From: Bradyrhizobium sp. CCGUVB1N3
GTDB taxonomy: Bacteria; Pseudomonadota; Alphaproteobacteria; Rhizobiales; Xanthobacteraceae
Length of the DNA stretch: 64,000 bases
Reading direction: 5' to 3'
NCBI RefSeq assembly: GCF_024199925.1
Contig: NZ_JANADR010000001.1
Coordinates: forward strand, 6,389,501 to 6,453,500
This document shows, piece by piece, positions 20,500 to 30,354 of this stretch (the first letter of the stretch is position 1; each line of letters opens with the position of its first letter). A program made the translations under genes and the position numbers. The notes beneath the pieces are model-generated. The model was given only the letters and a program-made list of their open reading frames with translations, was not told where the DNA came from and did not search any database.

Positions 20500-20506
20500 G
20501 CGTCTG

Positions 20507-20647
20507 CTCGTGTCCCGGACGCGATGCATCGCGAAGCGGTGCGTCGCAGAGCCGGGACCCAGAATCTCAATCCTAGTGCATCGATAGTAGATGGGCCCCG
20601 GCTCAGCAGCGCATCACTTTCGTGCTGCGCTGCGTCCGGGGCACGAG
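20507..20647. repeat. Intergenic repeat, family D, copy 1
   Basis: CTCGTGTCCCGGACGCGATG at the left and GCTGCGTCCGGGGCACGAG at the right are inverted arms enclosing GCAGAGCCGGGACCC and GGGCCCCGGCTCAGCAGCGC. Copies: 46926 and 59081. Confidence 0.8.
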
Positions 20648-20659
20648 ATTGCAAGAAAC

Positions 20660-20691
20660 AAAAAATGGCCGGGATCGCTCCCGGCCATTTT
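20660..20691. terminator. Bidirectional terminator between argG and ompA-like gene
   Basis: 11-bp perfect stem AATGGCCGGGA/TCCCGGCCATT with a 4-nt loop, flanked by A-run on the left and T-run on the right, so it can end both convergent transcripts. Confidence 0.85.
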
Positions 20692-20707
20692 GCATTTGTG
20701 CGTGCCG

Positions 20708-22732
20708 TTACCGCGGCGGCGCGGTGCCGGGCGGGGGCGGCGGCAGCGAGGCCTGGCCGCCGTTGAGCAGCGGCGTGATGCGGCGGATGGTGACACGCCG
20801 GTTGATCAGGCTCGGCCCCTGCGTCTGCTCCTTCAGATACTGCTCGCCGTAGCCCTGCGAGGTCAGGTTCTCCGCCGGCACATTGAACTGCTGGGTCAGC
20901 AATTCGGCCGCGGCCTGCGCACGGCGGTCCGACAATGACAGATTGTCGACGTCGTTGCCGACCGCGTCGGTGTGTCCCTCGATCAGGAACACCTCGCGCG
21001 GGTTGCGCTGGATCGCCCGGTTGAGACCGTCGGCGATCACTTGCAGCCTCGCAGCCTGGTCCGGCGGGATGGTCCACGATCCCGTCTCGAAGTTGATCGT
21101 GTTGACGTCGATGCTCGGCATCTGCATGCGAACATTCGGGCTATAGCGGATCTCGTCGAGCGAGTAACGCCGATCGATCCGCTGCACCGGCGGTGCCTCC
21201 ATGGTCTCGTAGATCACGTCCGGCGACGCCTCCTGGGCGTCGACGATGTAGCGATCATAGGGAATGTTGACGACCGGCGGCGGCACGTCGACATAGAAGC
21301 CGCCGACCGACCGTGGATCGCGGTAGCTGTTGTCGATGATGACGATCTCGCGCCCGCCGGGATCCCTGCGGATTCGCCGCAGCAACGAACCGTCCGCGCC
21401 GACTACGGTGATCACCTCGCTGCCGTCGGGACGGATCACGACGGTGCGGGTTTCGCCGCCGATGGTCTCGCTGCGGATGTCGCGGGCCCCATAGCGGAAG
21501 CGATAGAGATCGTTGCCGCGGACGTATGCCTGCCCGCCCGGGTCGCGGATGATGATGCGGTCCGGCTCGGTGTAGACGGTGCGGCCGCCTTCGATGACCT
21601 CATGTCGCTGGTTGCGGTAGTCGGCGATGGTGGCGCCGATCACGGCACCGGCCACCACGCCCGCACCGATCGCGAGTGGCGTCAGATCACGCTGTGGCGG
21701 ACGCGGCGGCGGCGGCAGCGGTGCTGCGACCGTCGGCGCGGCGCGGAAGGCCGGCGCAACCGTCGGCGGCGCGTATTGCGCCCTGTTGGGCGGTGGCGCT
21801 GCGGCTGGCGTGCCAGGGACGACAGTTGGCGCTGCGGCTCCGGCGGGAGGCATGGGCCGGGCCGGGGCACCCGCCTGCGGCGGCACAGGCGGAGTTCCGG
21901 CAGCGGGCGCGCCCGCAGGCGGCGTGCCTGCTGGCGGTGTTCCACCCTGACGGCCGGCTGGCGGCGTGGCACCGCCGGGAGCGGGTGATGCGGTCGGTGC
22001 TGGCGCTGGCGCCGCACCCGGCGCGGGGGTCGGGGCCGGGCCCGTACGCCCTGACGGCGGTGGGGTCGGCGTACCGCCCGGGGCTGGCGTAGCGGTCGGC
22101 GCAGGTGTCGGCGTGGCGCGAATCGTTGGCGCTGCCGGTGCAGGCGTTGGAGCGGGCGTTGGCGCCGGCAAGGGCGCGACCCGTCCCGGCGGCGCGGCCG
22201 CCGGAGGAGGAGGTGGTGGAGTCGGTGTCGCCCGCGTGGTTGGGGGCGGTGGCGGTGGCGGTGGCGGCGTTGGCGTGGGCGTCGGAGCCACGCGCGAGGG
22301 CGCCGCGGCCGGAGGCGGCGGTGTCGGAGTCGGCGCGTGCTGTTGCGGAGCCGGCGCCGGGGGCGCTGAGGGTTGCTTCGGGGCCGCAGACGGCGGCGGA
22401 GGAGGTGGCGGCGTCGGCCGCGCGGGCGCCGGCGGAGGAGGTGGTGGTGTCGGGGCGTGCGGAGGCGCAGCCGTCGGTGGCGGCGCACTCGGACGCTGGG
22501 GTGCAGCCGGCGGTGGCGGCGGAGGGGCCGGCGCGGGGCGAGCGGCCGGCGGTTGTTGCGGCGGCGCCTTCGGCTGCTCGCGGGATGGCTGCTTCGGTTT
22601 TCCGTCAGGGCCGACTTCGCCCTGCGCCTGCGCGATCACGATGGGAGCGTTTTGCGCGTGCGATGCGGAGCTTGCGAATGGCATCGCGGTCAGAGCCGTC
22701 GTGGCAAGCAGCACGAAGCGAAATTGAGTCAT
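20708..22732 (-). CDS. OmpA-family protein with long Pro-rich region
   Basis: About 674 residues from the ATG at 22732. The signal peptide covers about 1-26 (ending SHAQ). A very Pro/Ala-rich, low-complexity region follows (about 45-340), then a short hydrophobic Gly/Ala segment (LAIGAGVVAGAVIGATIADY near 370), a repetitive beta-like domain (GQAYVRGNDLYRFRYGARDI, RTVVIRPDGSEVITVVGADG), and a C-terminal OmpA peptidoglycan-binding domain with NFETGSWTI, IEGHTDAVG and NRRVTIRR. It probably tethers the outer envelope to peptidoglycan; the Pro-rich part may span the periplasm. The C-rich repeats make the length of this region variable. Confidence 0.88.
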   Translation of the reverse strand: MTQFRFVLLATTALTAMPFASSASHAQNAPIVIAQAQGEVGPDGKPKQPSREQPKAPPQQPPAARPAPAPPPPPPAAPQRPSAPPPTAAPPHAPTPPPPPPAPARPTPPPPPPPSAAPKQPSAPPAPAPQQHAPTPTPPPPAAAPSRVAPTPTPTPPPPPPPPPTTRATPTPPPPPPAAAPPGRVAPLPAPTPAPTPAPAAPTIRATPTPAPTATPAPGGTPTPPPSGRTGPAPTPAPGAAPAPAPTASPAPGGATPPAGRQGGTPPAGTPPAGAPAAGTPPVPPQAGAPARPMPPAGAAAPTVVPGTPAAAPPPNRAQYAPPTVAPAFRAAPTVAAPLPPPPRPPQRDLTPLAIGAGVVAGAVIGATIADYRNQRHEVIEGGRTVYTEPDRIIIRDPGGQAYVRGNDLYRFRYGARDIRSETIGGETRTVVIRPDGSEVITVVGADGSLLRRIRRDPGGREIVIIDNSYRDPRSVGGFYVDVPPPVVNIPYDRYIVDAQEASPDVIYETMEAPPVQRIDRRYSLDEIRYSPNVRMQMPSIDVNTINFETGSWTIPPDQAARLQVIADGLNRAIQRNPREVFLIEGHTDAVGNDVDNLSLSDRRAQAAAELLTQQFNVPAENLTSQGYGEQYLKEQTQGPSLINRRVTIRRITPLLNGGQASLPPPPPGTAPPR

Positions 22733-22882
22733 GTGGTGAGATCCTAGGAAAGGTTCTTGTAGCGGAAGCTCTTGGAGAGTGAGCGTTGCGATCAACGGAT
22801 ACGCGTTAGGCCGGATTGTGGCGGGCGAAGCAGCCGCGTCTCGATTTATTTCTGCATGCAAATCACTTCAGAACATCGACGT

Positions 22883-23160
22883 TCATTGCGCATTCAGGCC
22901 CATCTTGCAATCGCCTCGAATGTGAGGTTGCGACAAATTCGCATCCGTTGCGGGATTGGGCGTGCGCGGCCCGTTCGGTCCGCGCGGTGGAATCTCGTCC
23001 GGCCTCTTGCCCGGCAGTTCGTCGGCCGCGGTGATTCGCCGGGCTCGCGCACCGGCGGCGCGATATCCGGCTGCGGACTGCCCGGCGGCATTTCCGGTGG
23101 CGGCTCACTCGGTGTGCCCGGTGTTGCCGGTGGAATCTCCGGCGGTTCGATCGGCATCAT
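22883..23160 (-). pseudogene. Frameshifted Pro-rich small protein
   Basis: From the ATG at about 23157-23160 the frame reads MPIEPPEIPPATPGTPSEPP and on to REPGESPRP. At about 23028 the same style of sequence continues one frame over as DELPGKRPDEIPPRGPNGPR and TPNPATDAN, ending at the TGA at 22883. One missing base would explain this. No domain is known; such Pro/Glu-rich small proteins occur in Bradyrhizobium. A sequencing error is the main alternative to a true pseudogene. Confidence 0.6.
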
Positions 23161-23243
23161 CCATCATCGACTTGTCGTTGCTCGAACGACGATAACGTTG
23201 CCGATGCGTCGATGTTCCCGTCCATCGCGACGATGGAACAGGC

Positions 23244-23630
23244 CTATTCGGGCGCGTGACAGACGGCTTCGATGTTGTGACCATCGGGGTCGAGCACGAA
23301 TGCGCCGTAATAGGTCGGATGATAATGCGCGCGAATGCCAGGCGGTCCGTTGTCGCGCCCGCCGGCCGCGATGGCCGCCTTGTAGAACGCATCCACGGTG
23401 GCGCGGTCTTTTGCGAGAATCGCGACATGGACCGGCTTGTTCAACGCGCCTTCGCCGCCGATCCAGAAGTCCGGCTTGCCGTCGGCGCCAAAGCCCGCGG
23501 CGGGATCGTGGCCGGTCTGCTCCTGCGTGACCTCCATGATCAGGTTGTAGCCGAGCGGCGCCAGCGCCTTGGCATAGAACGCCTTGGCGCTCTCGTAATC
23601 GGAAACCGGGAAACCCAAGTGATCGATCAT
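23244..23630 (-). CDS. VOC-family (glyoxalase/bleomycin-resistance-like) protein
   Basis: 128 residues, one VOC fold made of two beta-alpha-beta-beta-beta units. Candidate metal ligands are His in IDHLGF near residue 4, a His in KPVHVAI near 68 and Glu in NIEAVCH near 122. The conserved FYxKALAPLG and VLDPDGHNIE segments place it with glyoxalase-like dioxygenase-superfamily proteins of unknown substrate. It lies 24 bp upstream (in map order) of the FkbM gene on the same strand and could share its transcript. Confidence 0.88.
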   Translation of the reverse strand: MIDHLGFPVSDYESAKAFYAKALAPLGYNLIMEVTQEQTGHDPAAGFGADGKPDFWIGGEGALNKPVHVAILAKDRATVDAFYKAAIAAGGRDNGPPGIRAHYHPTYYGAFVLDPDGHNIEAVCHAPE

Positions 23631-23654
23631 CGGAATCTCCGTCGTTGATTGTCG

Positions 23655-24593
23655 TCAGCGCGACAGGAAGGTGTTGCTGCGCGTCCTGCGCGCGATGGCA
23701 AAGCCGCGCGCGACCATGTCTGCAATACAATCCTCGCGCCATTCGTTTTGTGACAGATGCTCGATCACGACAGCGCCGGGCCAGAGCGATGGCGGCGCAT
23801 CGCGGAAGAAGCCGATCAGCACGCGGTCTTCGAAACCCTCGACGTCGATCTTGAGGGCATCGACCTTTGTCACGCCGGCCTCGTCGAGGATGCGTGTCAG
23901 CCGCAACGACGGCACTTTGATGGCCTTTGCCGTCGCGGTGCCGGTCACGACATGGCTGGCGCCGAGATTGTCGCCGTCGGTCTCGATCATCAGCTCGCCG
24001 TCGGCGTCGCCGGCCGCAGCCTGCACGAGGCGGACCTGCGTCGCTCCTTGGATAGATCCCGACGCCGCGTTGTTGAACGAGAGTCGCGCGAAGGTCGTGG
24101 GATGCGGTTCGATCGCGACGACCTTGCCCTGCGCGCCGACATGGCGCGCCATCACCAGCGCGAATGTGCCGACATTGGCGCCGACGTCGACGAACACGCC
24201 GCCCGCGGGCGTGTGCTGGCGCAGGAAGTCGAGCTCGTCGAGATTATAGTCGGGGTTGAACAGCGCGCCGCGCTCGGTCGCGCTCGCCTGGTGATGGAAG
24301 CGGAACGAGGCGCCCTGATATTGCACGTCGACGGGACCTGCGCGCAGCAGGTTGACCAGCCGCGACAACCACGGGCGGAACGCGCCGCGCTTCAGCCCGG
24401 AGCGGTGCGCGAGCGAAATGATCGCAGCCTGCGCCGCATTCGGCGCGAATGCGCCGAATGGCGCGGGCGAGGGGTCGGTGTCGGGCGTCAAGCAGAAGTC
24501 CTCGTTGCAAGCGGCGCATGCATAGCCGGTTTTGCGTGCAACTCCAATCTCGGGGAGGCATGTGGCCCGGATGGAGCTATTCGGCGGCGCCAT
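23655..24593 (-). CDS. FkbM-family methyltransferase
   Basis: About 312 residues if it starts at the ATG at 24593, overlapping the end of the histidine kinase gene by 17 bp; TTG codons further in are alternatives. The Rossmann methyltransferase domain (about 140-300) has VDVGANVGTFALVMARHVG, VVAIEPHPTTFARL and LKIDVEGFEDRVL. FkbM proteins O-methylate sugars or secondary metabolites. The N-terminal 40 residues carry a CAAC pair. The substrate is not predictable; a surface glycan is likely in this genus. Confidence 0.82.
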   Translation of the reverse strand: MAPPNSSIRATCLPEIGVARKTGYACAACNEDFCLTPDTDPSPAPFGAFAPNAAQAAIISLAHRSGLKRGAFRPWLSRLVNLLRAGPVDVQYQGASFRFHHQASATERGALFNPDYNLDELDFLRQHTPAGGVFVDVGANVGTFALVMARHVGAQGKVVAIEPHPTTFARLSFNNAASGSIQGATQVRLVQAAAGDADGELMIETDGDNLGASHVVTGTATAKAIKVPSLRLTRILDEAGVTKVDALKIDVEGFEDRVLIGFFRDAPPSLWPGAVVIEHLSQNEWREDCIADMVARGFAIARRTRSNTFLSR

Positions 24594-26715
24594 CCCGCAC
24601 CCGGCGCAGCCGTGCGGCCTTGTACAGCATGCGCGACAGCGCCTCGATCGAATAGGGCTTTTGCAGCAGCTCGAAGCCGAAACTGCCGTCCTGCGCCAGC
24701 ACGTCGCTGTAGCCGCTGGTGAGCACGATGGGCACGTCGATGCCGCGGTCGCGGATCGCGTGCGCAAGGTCGAGCCCGGTCATGCCGGGCATCACCACGT
24801 CGGAGAACACCACGTCGAAGCGGTCGACGTCCGCCACGAGCTCGGCGAGCGCGTCGTTGGCGTTGTCGACCAGCGTGACGCTGTAGCCGAGCTCGGTGAG
24901 CCCGTCGGCGGCGAAATTGGCGACCTCGATATTGTCCTCGACGACCAGCACCGACATGCCGCTGCCGGCAACTGCGGGCGCGGTGTCGGGCGCCTGCCGC
25001 TGCGGCAGCACCTCGGCGGGCACGCGCGGCAGATAGAGCGTGAAGGCGCTGCCGCGGCCGACCTCGCTCGCAACCGTCACCTCGCCGCCAGATTGCCTGA
25101 CGAAGCCGAACACCTGCGACAGGCCGAGCCCGGTGCCCTGACCGACCTGCTTGGTCGTGAAGAACGGCTCGAAGATGCGGCCGAGCTGGCTTGCGGGGAT
25201 GCCGGACCCGGTATCGGTGACCGTGACCGTGATGAAGCCATGGCTGCCGACGAGATGTACCAGGCTGTCAGGAACGGCCGCCGCGGCCTCCACCGTGAAC
25301 GTGATCCTGCCGCGGCCCTGCATCGCATCGCGCGCATTGACCGCCATGTTGAACAGCGCCGTCTCGAACTGGCCGGCATCGGCGTTGACGAGAAAGGACC
25401 CCGCCGGCAGCCGCATCACGATCTCGATGGCCGGTCCCGTCAGCGTGGCGATCATGTCGCGCAGCGACTGCACGCGCGCGCCGACATCGAACACCTCGGG
25501 CTTCAACGTCTGCCGCCGCGCGAAGGCCAGCAGTTGCGAGGTCAGCTTTGCGGCGCGCGCGACCGCGTCGGTGATGGCGTTGATGTAGCGCTGCCGCCGC
25601 TCCTCCGACAATTGCGGCCGGTTCAACAGGTCGATGGAGGCGCGGATCACGGTCAGCAGGTTGTTGAAGTCGTGCGCCACGCCGCCGGTGAGCTGTCCGA
25701 GCGCCTCCAGGCGCTGGCTGTGCTTGAGCGCCTCCTCGGCGTCGCGCCGCCGTGCCGCCTCGGCCTGGAGGTTCTGCGTGCGCCGGAATGCCAGCGCGAG
25801 AATGAAGAAGAGCAGGGCGGTGGCAGGCAGGCCGAAGATCAGGTGCTGGCCCATGGTGGCGAGCCAGCGCGAACGGATCGCCGACGTCTCGAGCCCCGCG
25901 CTGACATAGATCGGATATTCGGCGACGCGCTTGTAGCCGATGCGCCGCTCGATCCCGTCGGCGGGCCAGGCGATGGTCATCAGCCCGTGCTCGGGGCTCA
26001 GCGCGATCTTCCGGCCGACCGGCCCGCCCGGATCGAGCCGGACGTCGTGATCGAGGTGCGGGTAATGCGCCAGCAGGGCGCCATCGGTCCGCCCGATCGT
26101 GAAGAAGCTGCCGGGCTCACTGCCGATCCGCGCGTAAAAGCTCTCGAAATATTCCGGGTATACCGAGGCCTGGATCACGCCGATGAAGCTGCCGTCGTCG
26201 GACTCGCGGCGGCGGCTCATGCCGAAGAAGCGGGCGCCCTGGTAGGGCTGACGCGGCGTCAGCGGCGTGCCGATGAAGGTGCCGATGTTCTGGTCGACAT
26301 GGGCGTTGAAATAATCCCGGTCCGCAAAGCTGATCTGCGGCGCCGGCGACAACAGGCTGTTGACCAGCGCATGGCCCCGCGCGTCAAAAATCCAGGCGGA
26401 TTTGAGCTGCGGCAGCGAATCGGTCAGCCGTTTCAGGCGCAGATGCAGCGCTGCCTCGCGCGACCGGATCGCCTCGTCCGAAAGTCCGCGCACCACCTCG
26501 TTGAGCTCGGCGAGGCTGCGGTCGATGGTCTCGAACACCTTGAGCGCATGTTCATGGGCGACGTCGAGCGTGCGCTCGATCTCGCGGTCGGCGATGTCGT
26601 TGGTCGAATTGTAGGAGATCGCCGAGGCGATGATGAACAGCGCAATCGGCAGCGCCAGGGATGCCGCCATCATCCACTGCAGCAGTTTCAACGAATTGCG
26701 TTGCGCGCCCTGCAC
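24577..26715 (-). CDS. Hybrid sensor histidine kinase with C-terminal receiver
   Basis: 712 residues. Membrane helix (about 15-35), periplasmic dCache-like sensor (about 40-290, with FADRDYFNAHVDQ), second helix (about 295-315), HisKA (HDFNNLLT, the phosphorylated His near residue 350), HATPase_c (NMAVNARDAM, DTGSGIP, GTGLGLSQVFGFVRQSGG) and a C-terminal receiver (VVEDN, FSDVVMPGMTG, TSGYSD, LLQKPY). The architecture matches HWE/DFNN-type hybrid kinases common in Bradyrhizobium. No partner regulator is adjacent. The FkbM gene overlaps its 3' end. Confidence 0.93.
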   Translation of the reverse strand: MQGAQRNSLKLLQWMMAASLALPIALFIIASAISYNSTNDIADREIERTLDVAHEHALKVFETIDRSLAELNEVVRGLSDEAIRSREAALHLRLKRLTDSLPQLKSAWIFDARGHALVNSLLSPAPQISFADRDYFNAHVDQNIGTFIGTPLTPRQPYQGARFFGMSRRRESDDGSFIGVIQASVYPEYFESFYARIGSEPGSFFTIGRTDGALLAHYPHLDHDVRLDPGGPVGRKIALSPEHGLMTIAWPADGIERRIGYKRVAEYPIYVSAGLETSAIRSRWLATMGQHLIFGLPATALLFFILALAFRRTQNLQAEAARRRDAEEALKHSQRLEALGQLTGGVAHDFNNLLTVIRASIDLLNRPQLSEERRQRYINAITDAVARAAKLTSQLLAFARRQTLKPEVFDVGARVQSLRDMIATLTGPAIEIVMRLPAGSFLVNADAGQFETALFNMAVNARDAMQGRGRITFTVEAAAAVPDSLVHLVGSHGFITVTVTDTGSGIPASQLGRIFEPFFTTKQVGQGTGLGLSQVFGFVRQSGGEVTVASEVGRGSAFTLYLPRVPAEVLPQRQAPDTAPAVAGSGMSVLVVEDNIEVANFAADGLTELGYSVTLVDNANDALAELVADVDRFDVVFSDVVMPGMTGLDLAHAIRDRGIDVPIVLTSGYSDVLAQDGSFGFELLQKPYSIEALSRMLYKAARLRRVRDGAAE

Positions 26716-26909
26716 AGTCGCTCCTGACCCGGAACGAAGCTTACTTGAATTTCCCGCAAGGAAGGAAGTGGCTTGTGATGGGAACCTTTGGTTGCGTTCG
26801 GCGCGTCTCCGCCCGCGAGGGGTGCGCTGGTAGAAATTTCAGGTTAAGCTACTATAGGTAGCAATTCGGCCATGGCTCTGACGGCCGCGGCCGATGCACA
26901 AAGTTTCGC

Positions 26910-27692
26910 TTAAACCTGACGCTCGACGAGCTTCAGCTTCAGCTCGGCGATCGCCTCTGCGGGGTTGAGGCCCTTCGGGCAGGCCTTGGCGCAGTTCATG
27001 ATGGTGTGGCAGCGGTAGAGGCGGAACGGGTCCTCGAGATTGTCGAGCCGTTCGCCGGTCGCCTCATCGCGGGAATCCGACACCCAGCGGTTGGCCTGGA
27101 GCAGAGCGGCGGGGCCGAGATAGCGGTCGCTGTTCCACCAGTAGCTCGGGCAGGAGGTCGAGCAGCAGGCGCAGAGAATGCACTCGTAGAGGCCGTCGAG
27201 CTTCTCGCGGTCCTCGTGGCTCTGGCGCCATTCCTTCTGCGGCGTCGGCGAGGTCGTCTTCAGCCACGGCTCGACGGAAGCGTATTGCGCATAGAAATTG
27301 GTGAGGTCGGGGACGAGGTCCTTCACCACCGGCTGGTGCGGCAGCGGGTTGATCTTCACCGCGCCGTCCTTCACGTCGTGCATCGAGCGGGTGCAGGCGA
27401 GCGTGTTCTGGCCGTCGATGTTCATGGCGCAGGAGCCGCAGACGCCCTCGCGGCAGGAGCGGCGGAAGGTCAGCGACGGGTCGATGTGGTTCTTGATCCA
27501 GATCAGGCCATCCAGCACCATCGGACCGCAGTCGTTGGTGTCGACGTAATAGGTGTCGACGCTCGGATTCTTGCCGTCGTCCGGGTTCCAGCGATAGACG
27601 CGGAACTCGCGAACCTCGGTCGCGCCCGCAGGCTTCGGCCAGGTCTTGCCGCCGGTGATCTTCGAGTTCTTCGGAAGTGCGAATTCAGCCAT
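26910..27692 (-). CDS. sdhB: Succinate dehydrogenase iron-sulfur subunit
   Basis: 260 residues. N-terminal plant-type [2Fe-2S] domain ([20 protein letters not shown]) and C-terminal [4Fe-4S]/[3Fe-4S] domain ([34 protein letters not shown]). It passes electrons from SdhA flavin to ubiquinone. It is the last gene of sdhCDAB, 23 bp after sdhA. The operon is followed leftward by a 194-bp gap before the hybrid kinase. Confidence 0.98.
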   Translation of the reverse strand: MAEFALPKNSKITGGKTWPKPAGATEVREFRVYRWNPDDGKNPSVDTYYVDTNDCGPMVLDGLIWIKNHIDPSLTFRRSCREGVCGSCAMNIDGQNTLACTRSMHDVKDGAVKINPLPHQPVVKDLVPDLTNFYAQYASVEPWLKTTSPTPQKEWRQSHEDREKLDGLYECILCACCSTSCPSYWWNSDRYLGPAALLQANRWVSDSRDEATGERLDNLEDPFRLYRCHTIMNCAKACPKGLNPAEAIAELKLKLVERQV

Positions 27693-27715
27693 TTTCGAAG
27701 GGCCTTCCCGTTCGC

Positions 27716-29551
27716 TCAGTACACGCGCGCCTTCGGCGGGATGTACTGCACGTCGTTGGTCATGGTGTAGTTGTGCACCGGGCGGTAGTCGATCGTGACC
27801 TTGGCTGCATCGTCGAGCCAGGCCAGCGTGTGCTTCATCCAGTTCTTGTCGTCACGATCGGCAAAGTCCTCGCGCGCATGCGCGCCGCGGCTCTCGGTGC
27901 GGTTGGCGGCCGAGTTCATCGTCACCACCGCCTGCGAGATCAGATTGTCGAACTCGAGCGTCTCGACGAGGTCCGAATTCCACACCAGCGAGCGGTCGGA
28001 CACGGCGATGTCGGTGATGCCGCTATGGACCTTCTGGATCAGGTTCTGGCCTTCGCTCAGGACTTCGCCGGTGCGGAACACCGCGCAATTGTTCTGCATC
28101 ACGTGCTGCATGCCTTCGCGCAGCTTCGCGGTCGGGGTGCCGCCGGAGGCGTAGCGATAATGGTCGAGGCGGCCGAGCGACTGCTCGGCCGAGTTCGCCG
28201 GCAGTTCCGGTTGCTTGCCGTTGGCGGTGAGCTTTTCGGCGCAGCGCAGCGCCGCGGCGCGGCCGAACACCACGAGGTCGATCAGCGAGTTGGAGCCGAG
28301 ACGGTTGGCGCCGTGCACGGAGACGCAGGCCGCTTCGCCGATCGCCATCAGTCCGGGGATCACGGCGTTGTCGTCGCCGTCCTTCTTCGTCAGCACCTCG
28401 CCGTGATAATTCGTGGGGATGCCGCCCATGTTGTAGTGCACGGTCGGCACGATCGGAATCGGCTCGCGCGTCACGTCGACATTGGCGAAGATCTTGGCCG
28501 ATTCGGAGATGCCGGGCAGCCGCTCGGCCAGCACCGAGGGATCGAGGTGGTCGAGATGCAGGAAGATGTGATCCTTCTTCTTGCCGACGCCGCGGCCCTC
28601 GCGGATCTCGATGGTCATCGCACGCGAGACGACGTCGCGCGAGGCGAGGTCCTTGGCCGACGGCGCGTAGCGCTCCATGAAGCGCTCGCCCTCGGAGTTG
28701 ACGAGATAGCCGCCTTCGCCGCGCGCGCCTTCGGTGACGAGGCAGCCCGAGCCGTAGATGCCGGTCGGGTGGAACTGCACGAACTCCATGTCCTGGAGCG
28801 GCAGGCCGGCGCGCAGCACCATGCCGCCGCCGTCGCCGGTGCAGGTATGGGCCGAGGTGCAGGAGGCATAGGCGCGGCCGTAGCCGCCGGTCGCCAAAAT
28901 CGTGGTCTGGGCGCGGAAGCGATGCAGCGTGCCGTCATCGAGCTTGAGCGCGATCACGCCGCGGCAGGCGCCCTGGTCGTCCATGATGAGGTCGATGGCG
29001 AAGAACTCGATGAAGAATTCTGCCGCATGGCGCAGCGACTGGCCGTACATCGTGTGCAGCATGGCGTGACCGGTGCGGTCGGCGGCCGCGCAGGTGCGCT
29101 GCGCCTGGCCCTTGCCGTAGTCCATGGTCATGCCGCCGAACGGGCGCTGGTAGATCTTGCCGTCCTCGGTGCGCGAGAACGGCACGCCCCAATGTTCGAG
29201 CTCGTAGACCGCTTCAGGGGCGTGGCGCACCATGTATTCGATCGCGTCCTGGTCGCCCAGCCAGTCCGACCCCTTCACGGTGTCGTACATGTGCCAGCGC
29301 CAGTCGTCCTTGTGCATGTTGCCGAGCGAAGCGGAGATGCCGCCCTGCGCCGCGACGGTGTGCGAGCGGGTCGGAAACACTTTTGTGATGCAGGCCGTGC
29401 GCAGGCCGGCCTCGCTGCAGCCGACGACGGCGCGCAGGCCCGCGCCACCGGCGCCGACCACGACGACGTCATAGGTGTGGTCTTCGATCGGATAGGCTTT
29501 TCCGTTGGTGGCGGGAGCGCCGTTGCCCTTGCCATTCGTGGTGACGGCCAT
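27716..29551 (-). CDS. sdhA: Succinate dehydrogenase flavoprotein subunit
   Basis: 611 residues. FAD-binding motif [14 protein letters not shown], the covalent-FAD His in [17 protein letters not shown], and the active-site segment [20 protein letters not shown]. It oxidises succinate to fumarate in complex II at the cytoplasmic membrane. It starts 4 bp after the sdhD stop and precedes sdhB. A 630-codon frame on the plus strand over the same span is a GC-driven shadow. Confidence 0.98.
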   Translation of the reverse strand: MAVTTNGKGNGAPATNGKAYPIEDHTYDVVVVGAGGAGLRAVVGCSEAGLRTACITKVFPTRSHTVAAQGGISASLGNMHKDDWRWHMYDTVKGSDWLGDQDAIEYMVRHAPEAVYELEHWGVPFSRTEDGKIYQRPFGGMTMDYGKGQAQRTCAAADRTGHAMLHTMYGQSLRHAAEFFIEFFAIDLIMDDQGACRGVIALKLDDGTLHRFRAQTTILATGGYGRAYASCTSAHTCTGDGGGMVLRAGLPLQDMEFVQFHPTGIYGSGCLVTEGARGEGGYLVNSEGERFMERYAPSAKDLASRDVVSRAMTIEIREGRGVGKKKDHIFLHLDHLDPSVLAERLPGISESAKIFANVDVTREPIPIVPTVHYNMGGIPTNYHGEVLTKKDGDDNAVIPGLMAIGEAACVSVHGANRLGSNSLIDLVVFGRAAALRCAEKLTANGKQPELPANSAEQSLGRLDHYRYASGGTPTAKLREGMQHVMQNNCAVFRTGEVLSEGQNLIQKVHSGITDIAVSDRSLVWNSDLVETLEFDNLISQAVVTMNSAANRTESRGAHAREDFADRDDKNWMKHTLAWLDDAAKVTIDYRPVHNYTMTNDVQYIPPKARVY

Positions 29552-29554
29552 GGG

Positions 29555-29959
29555 TTACACTCCGGATGACAGCTTGAGGATCGCGTATGTCGAGGCGAGC
29601 GCCACCGCGATCGAGAAGAAGTTGTTGAGCATGACCAAAACGAGCTTCACCTTCTCGTTGTGGACGTAGTCCTCGATCACGACCTGCATGCCGATCTTCA
29701 TGTGCCAGGCGCTGGCGAAGATGAAGAGCAGGAGGATCAGCGCGATCGGCAGCGAGCCGAGAATCTGCGCGGCGCCCGCCTGGTTGCGGCCGAGCAGCAT
29801 CATGACGACCACGATCACGGGGAGCATCAAGAGCACCATCGCGACGCCGGTGAGGCGCTGGCGCCAAAAGTCAGAGGTGCCGGAGTGCGCGGAGCCGAGA
29901 CTGCGGACGCGGCCGAGCGGCGTGCGCATGCTGCGCTTGGGCGTATCGGTCGTGCTCAT
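29555..29959 (-). CDS. sdhD: Succinate dehydrogenase hydrophobic membrane anchor subunit
   Basis: 134 residues, three membrane helices, with the SdhD-type RVRSLGSAHSGTSDFWRQRL start (conserved Ser/Arg facing quinone) and AWHMKIGMQVVIEDYVH, whose His is a candidate haem b ligand. Its ATG overlaps the stop of sdhC by 4 bp (ATGA at 29956-29959), so the two are translationally coupled. Confidence 0.95.
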   Translation of the reverse strand: MSTTDTPKRSMRTPLGRVRSLGSAHSGTSDFWRQRLTGVAMVLLMLPVIVVVMMLLGRNQAGAAQILGSLPIALILLLFIFASAWHMKIGMQVVIEDYVHNEKVKLVLVMLNNFFSIAVALASTYAILKLSSGV

Positions 29960-30354
29960 CGTCCGCCTCCGATCGCGTAGGCAATGATCCAGATCAGGAC
30001 AGTGAGTGCGATGCCGCCGATCAGCGCGCCCCAGGTGAGCGCCTCGCGCTCATTGGCCTTGAAACCGTAGCCGAGGTCCCAGATGAAATGCCTGATGCCG
30101 CTCAGCATGTGGTGCATCAGCGCCCAGGTGTAGCCGAACACGATCAGCCGGCCGATGATGCTGCCGGTAAAGGCCTGCACATGGGAGTACGCCGTCGGGC
30201 CGGAGGCCGCGGCGATCAGCCACCAGGCCAGCAGCAGGGTTCCGACATAGAGCGCGATACCGGTGGCGCGGTGGACGACGGACAGCGCCATCGTCAGCGT
30301 CACCCGGTAGATCTGCAGGTGTGGTGAAATCGGTCGTTCGATCCGTGCGGTCAT
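29956..30354 (-). CDS. sdhC: Succinate dehydrogenase cytochrome b556 subunit
   Basis: 132 residues, three membrane helices. The SdhC signatures are RPISPHLQIYRVTLTMALSV, HRATGIALY and HHMLSGIRHFIWDLGYG, the last with the haem-ligand His. It is the first gene of sdhCDAB; the promoter should lie in 30355-30600. Confidence 0.96.
   Translation of the reverse strand: MTARIERPISPHLQIYRVTLTMALSVVHRATGIALYVGTLLLAWWLIAAASGPTAYSHVQAFTGSIIGRLIVFGYTWALMHHMLSGIRHFIWDLGYGFKANEREALTWGALIGGIALTVLIWIIAYAIGGGR

Noticed and set aside
20507..20647. Possible tRNA or structured RNA in the intergenic repeat
   Set aside because: The arms recur at 46.9 and 59.1 kb with different centres, as expected for a palindromic repeat; no cloverleaf or anticodon arm is seen.
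24532..26727. 731-codon open frame on the plus strand over the hybrid kinase
   Set aside because: It is antisense to a kinase with full HisKA, HATPase and receiver motifs; the His/Arg/Gly-rich product has no domain. High GC makes such antisense frames common.
27677..29569. 630-codon open frame on the plus strand over sdhA
   Set aside because: Antisense shadow of a clear sdhA; similar frames lie over phoD, leuC and ffh.
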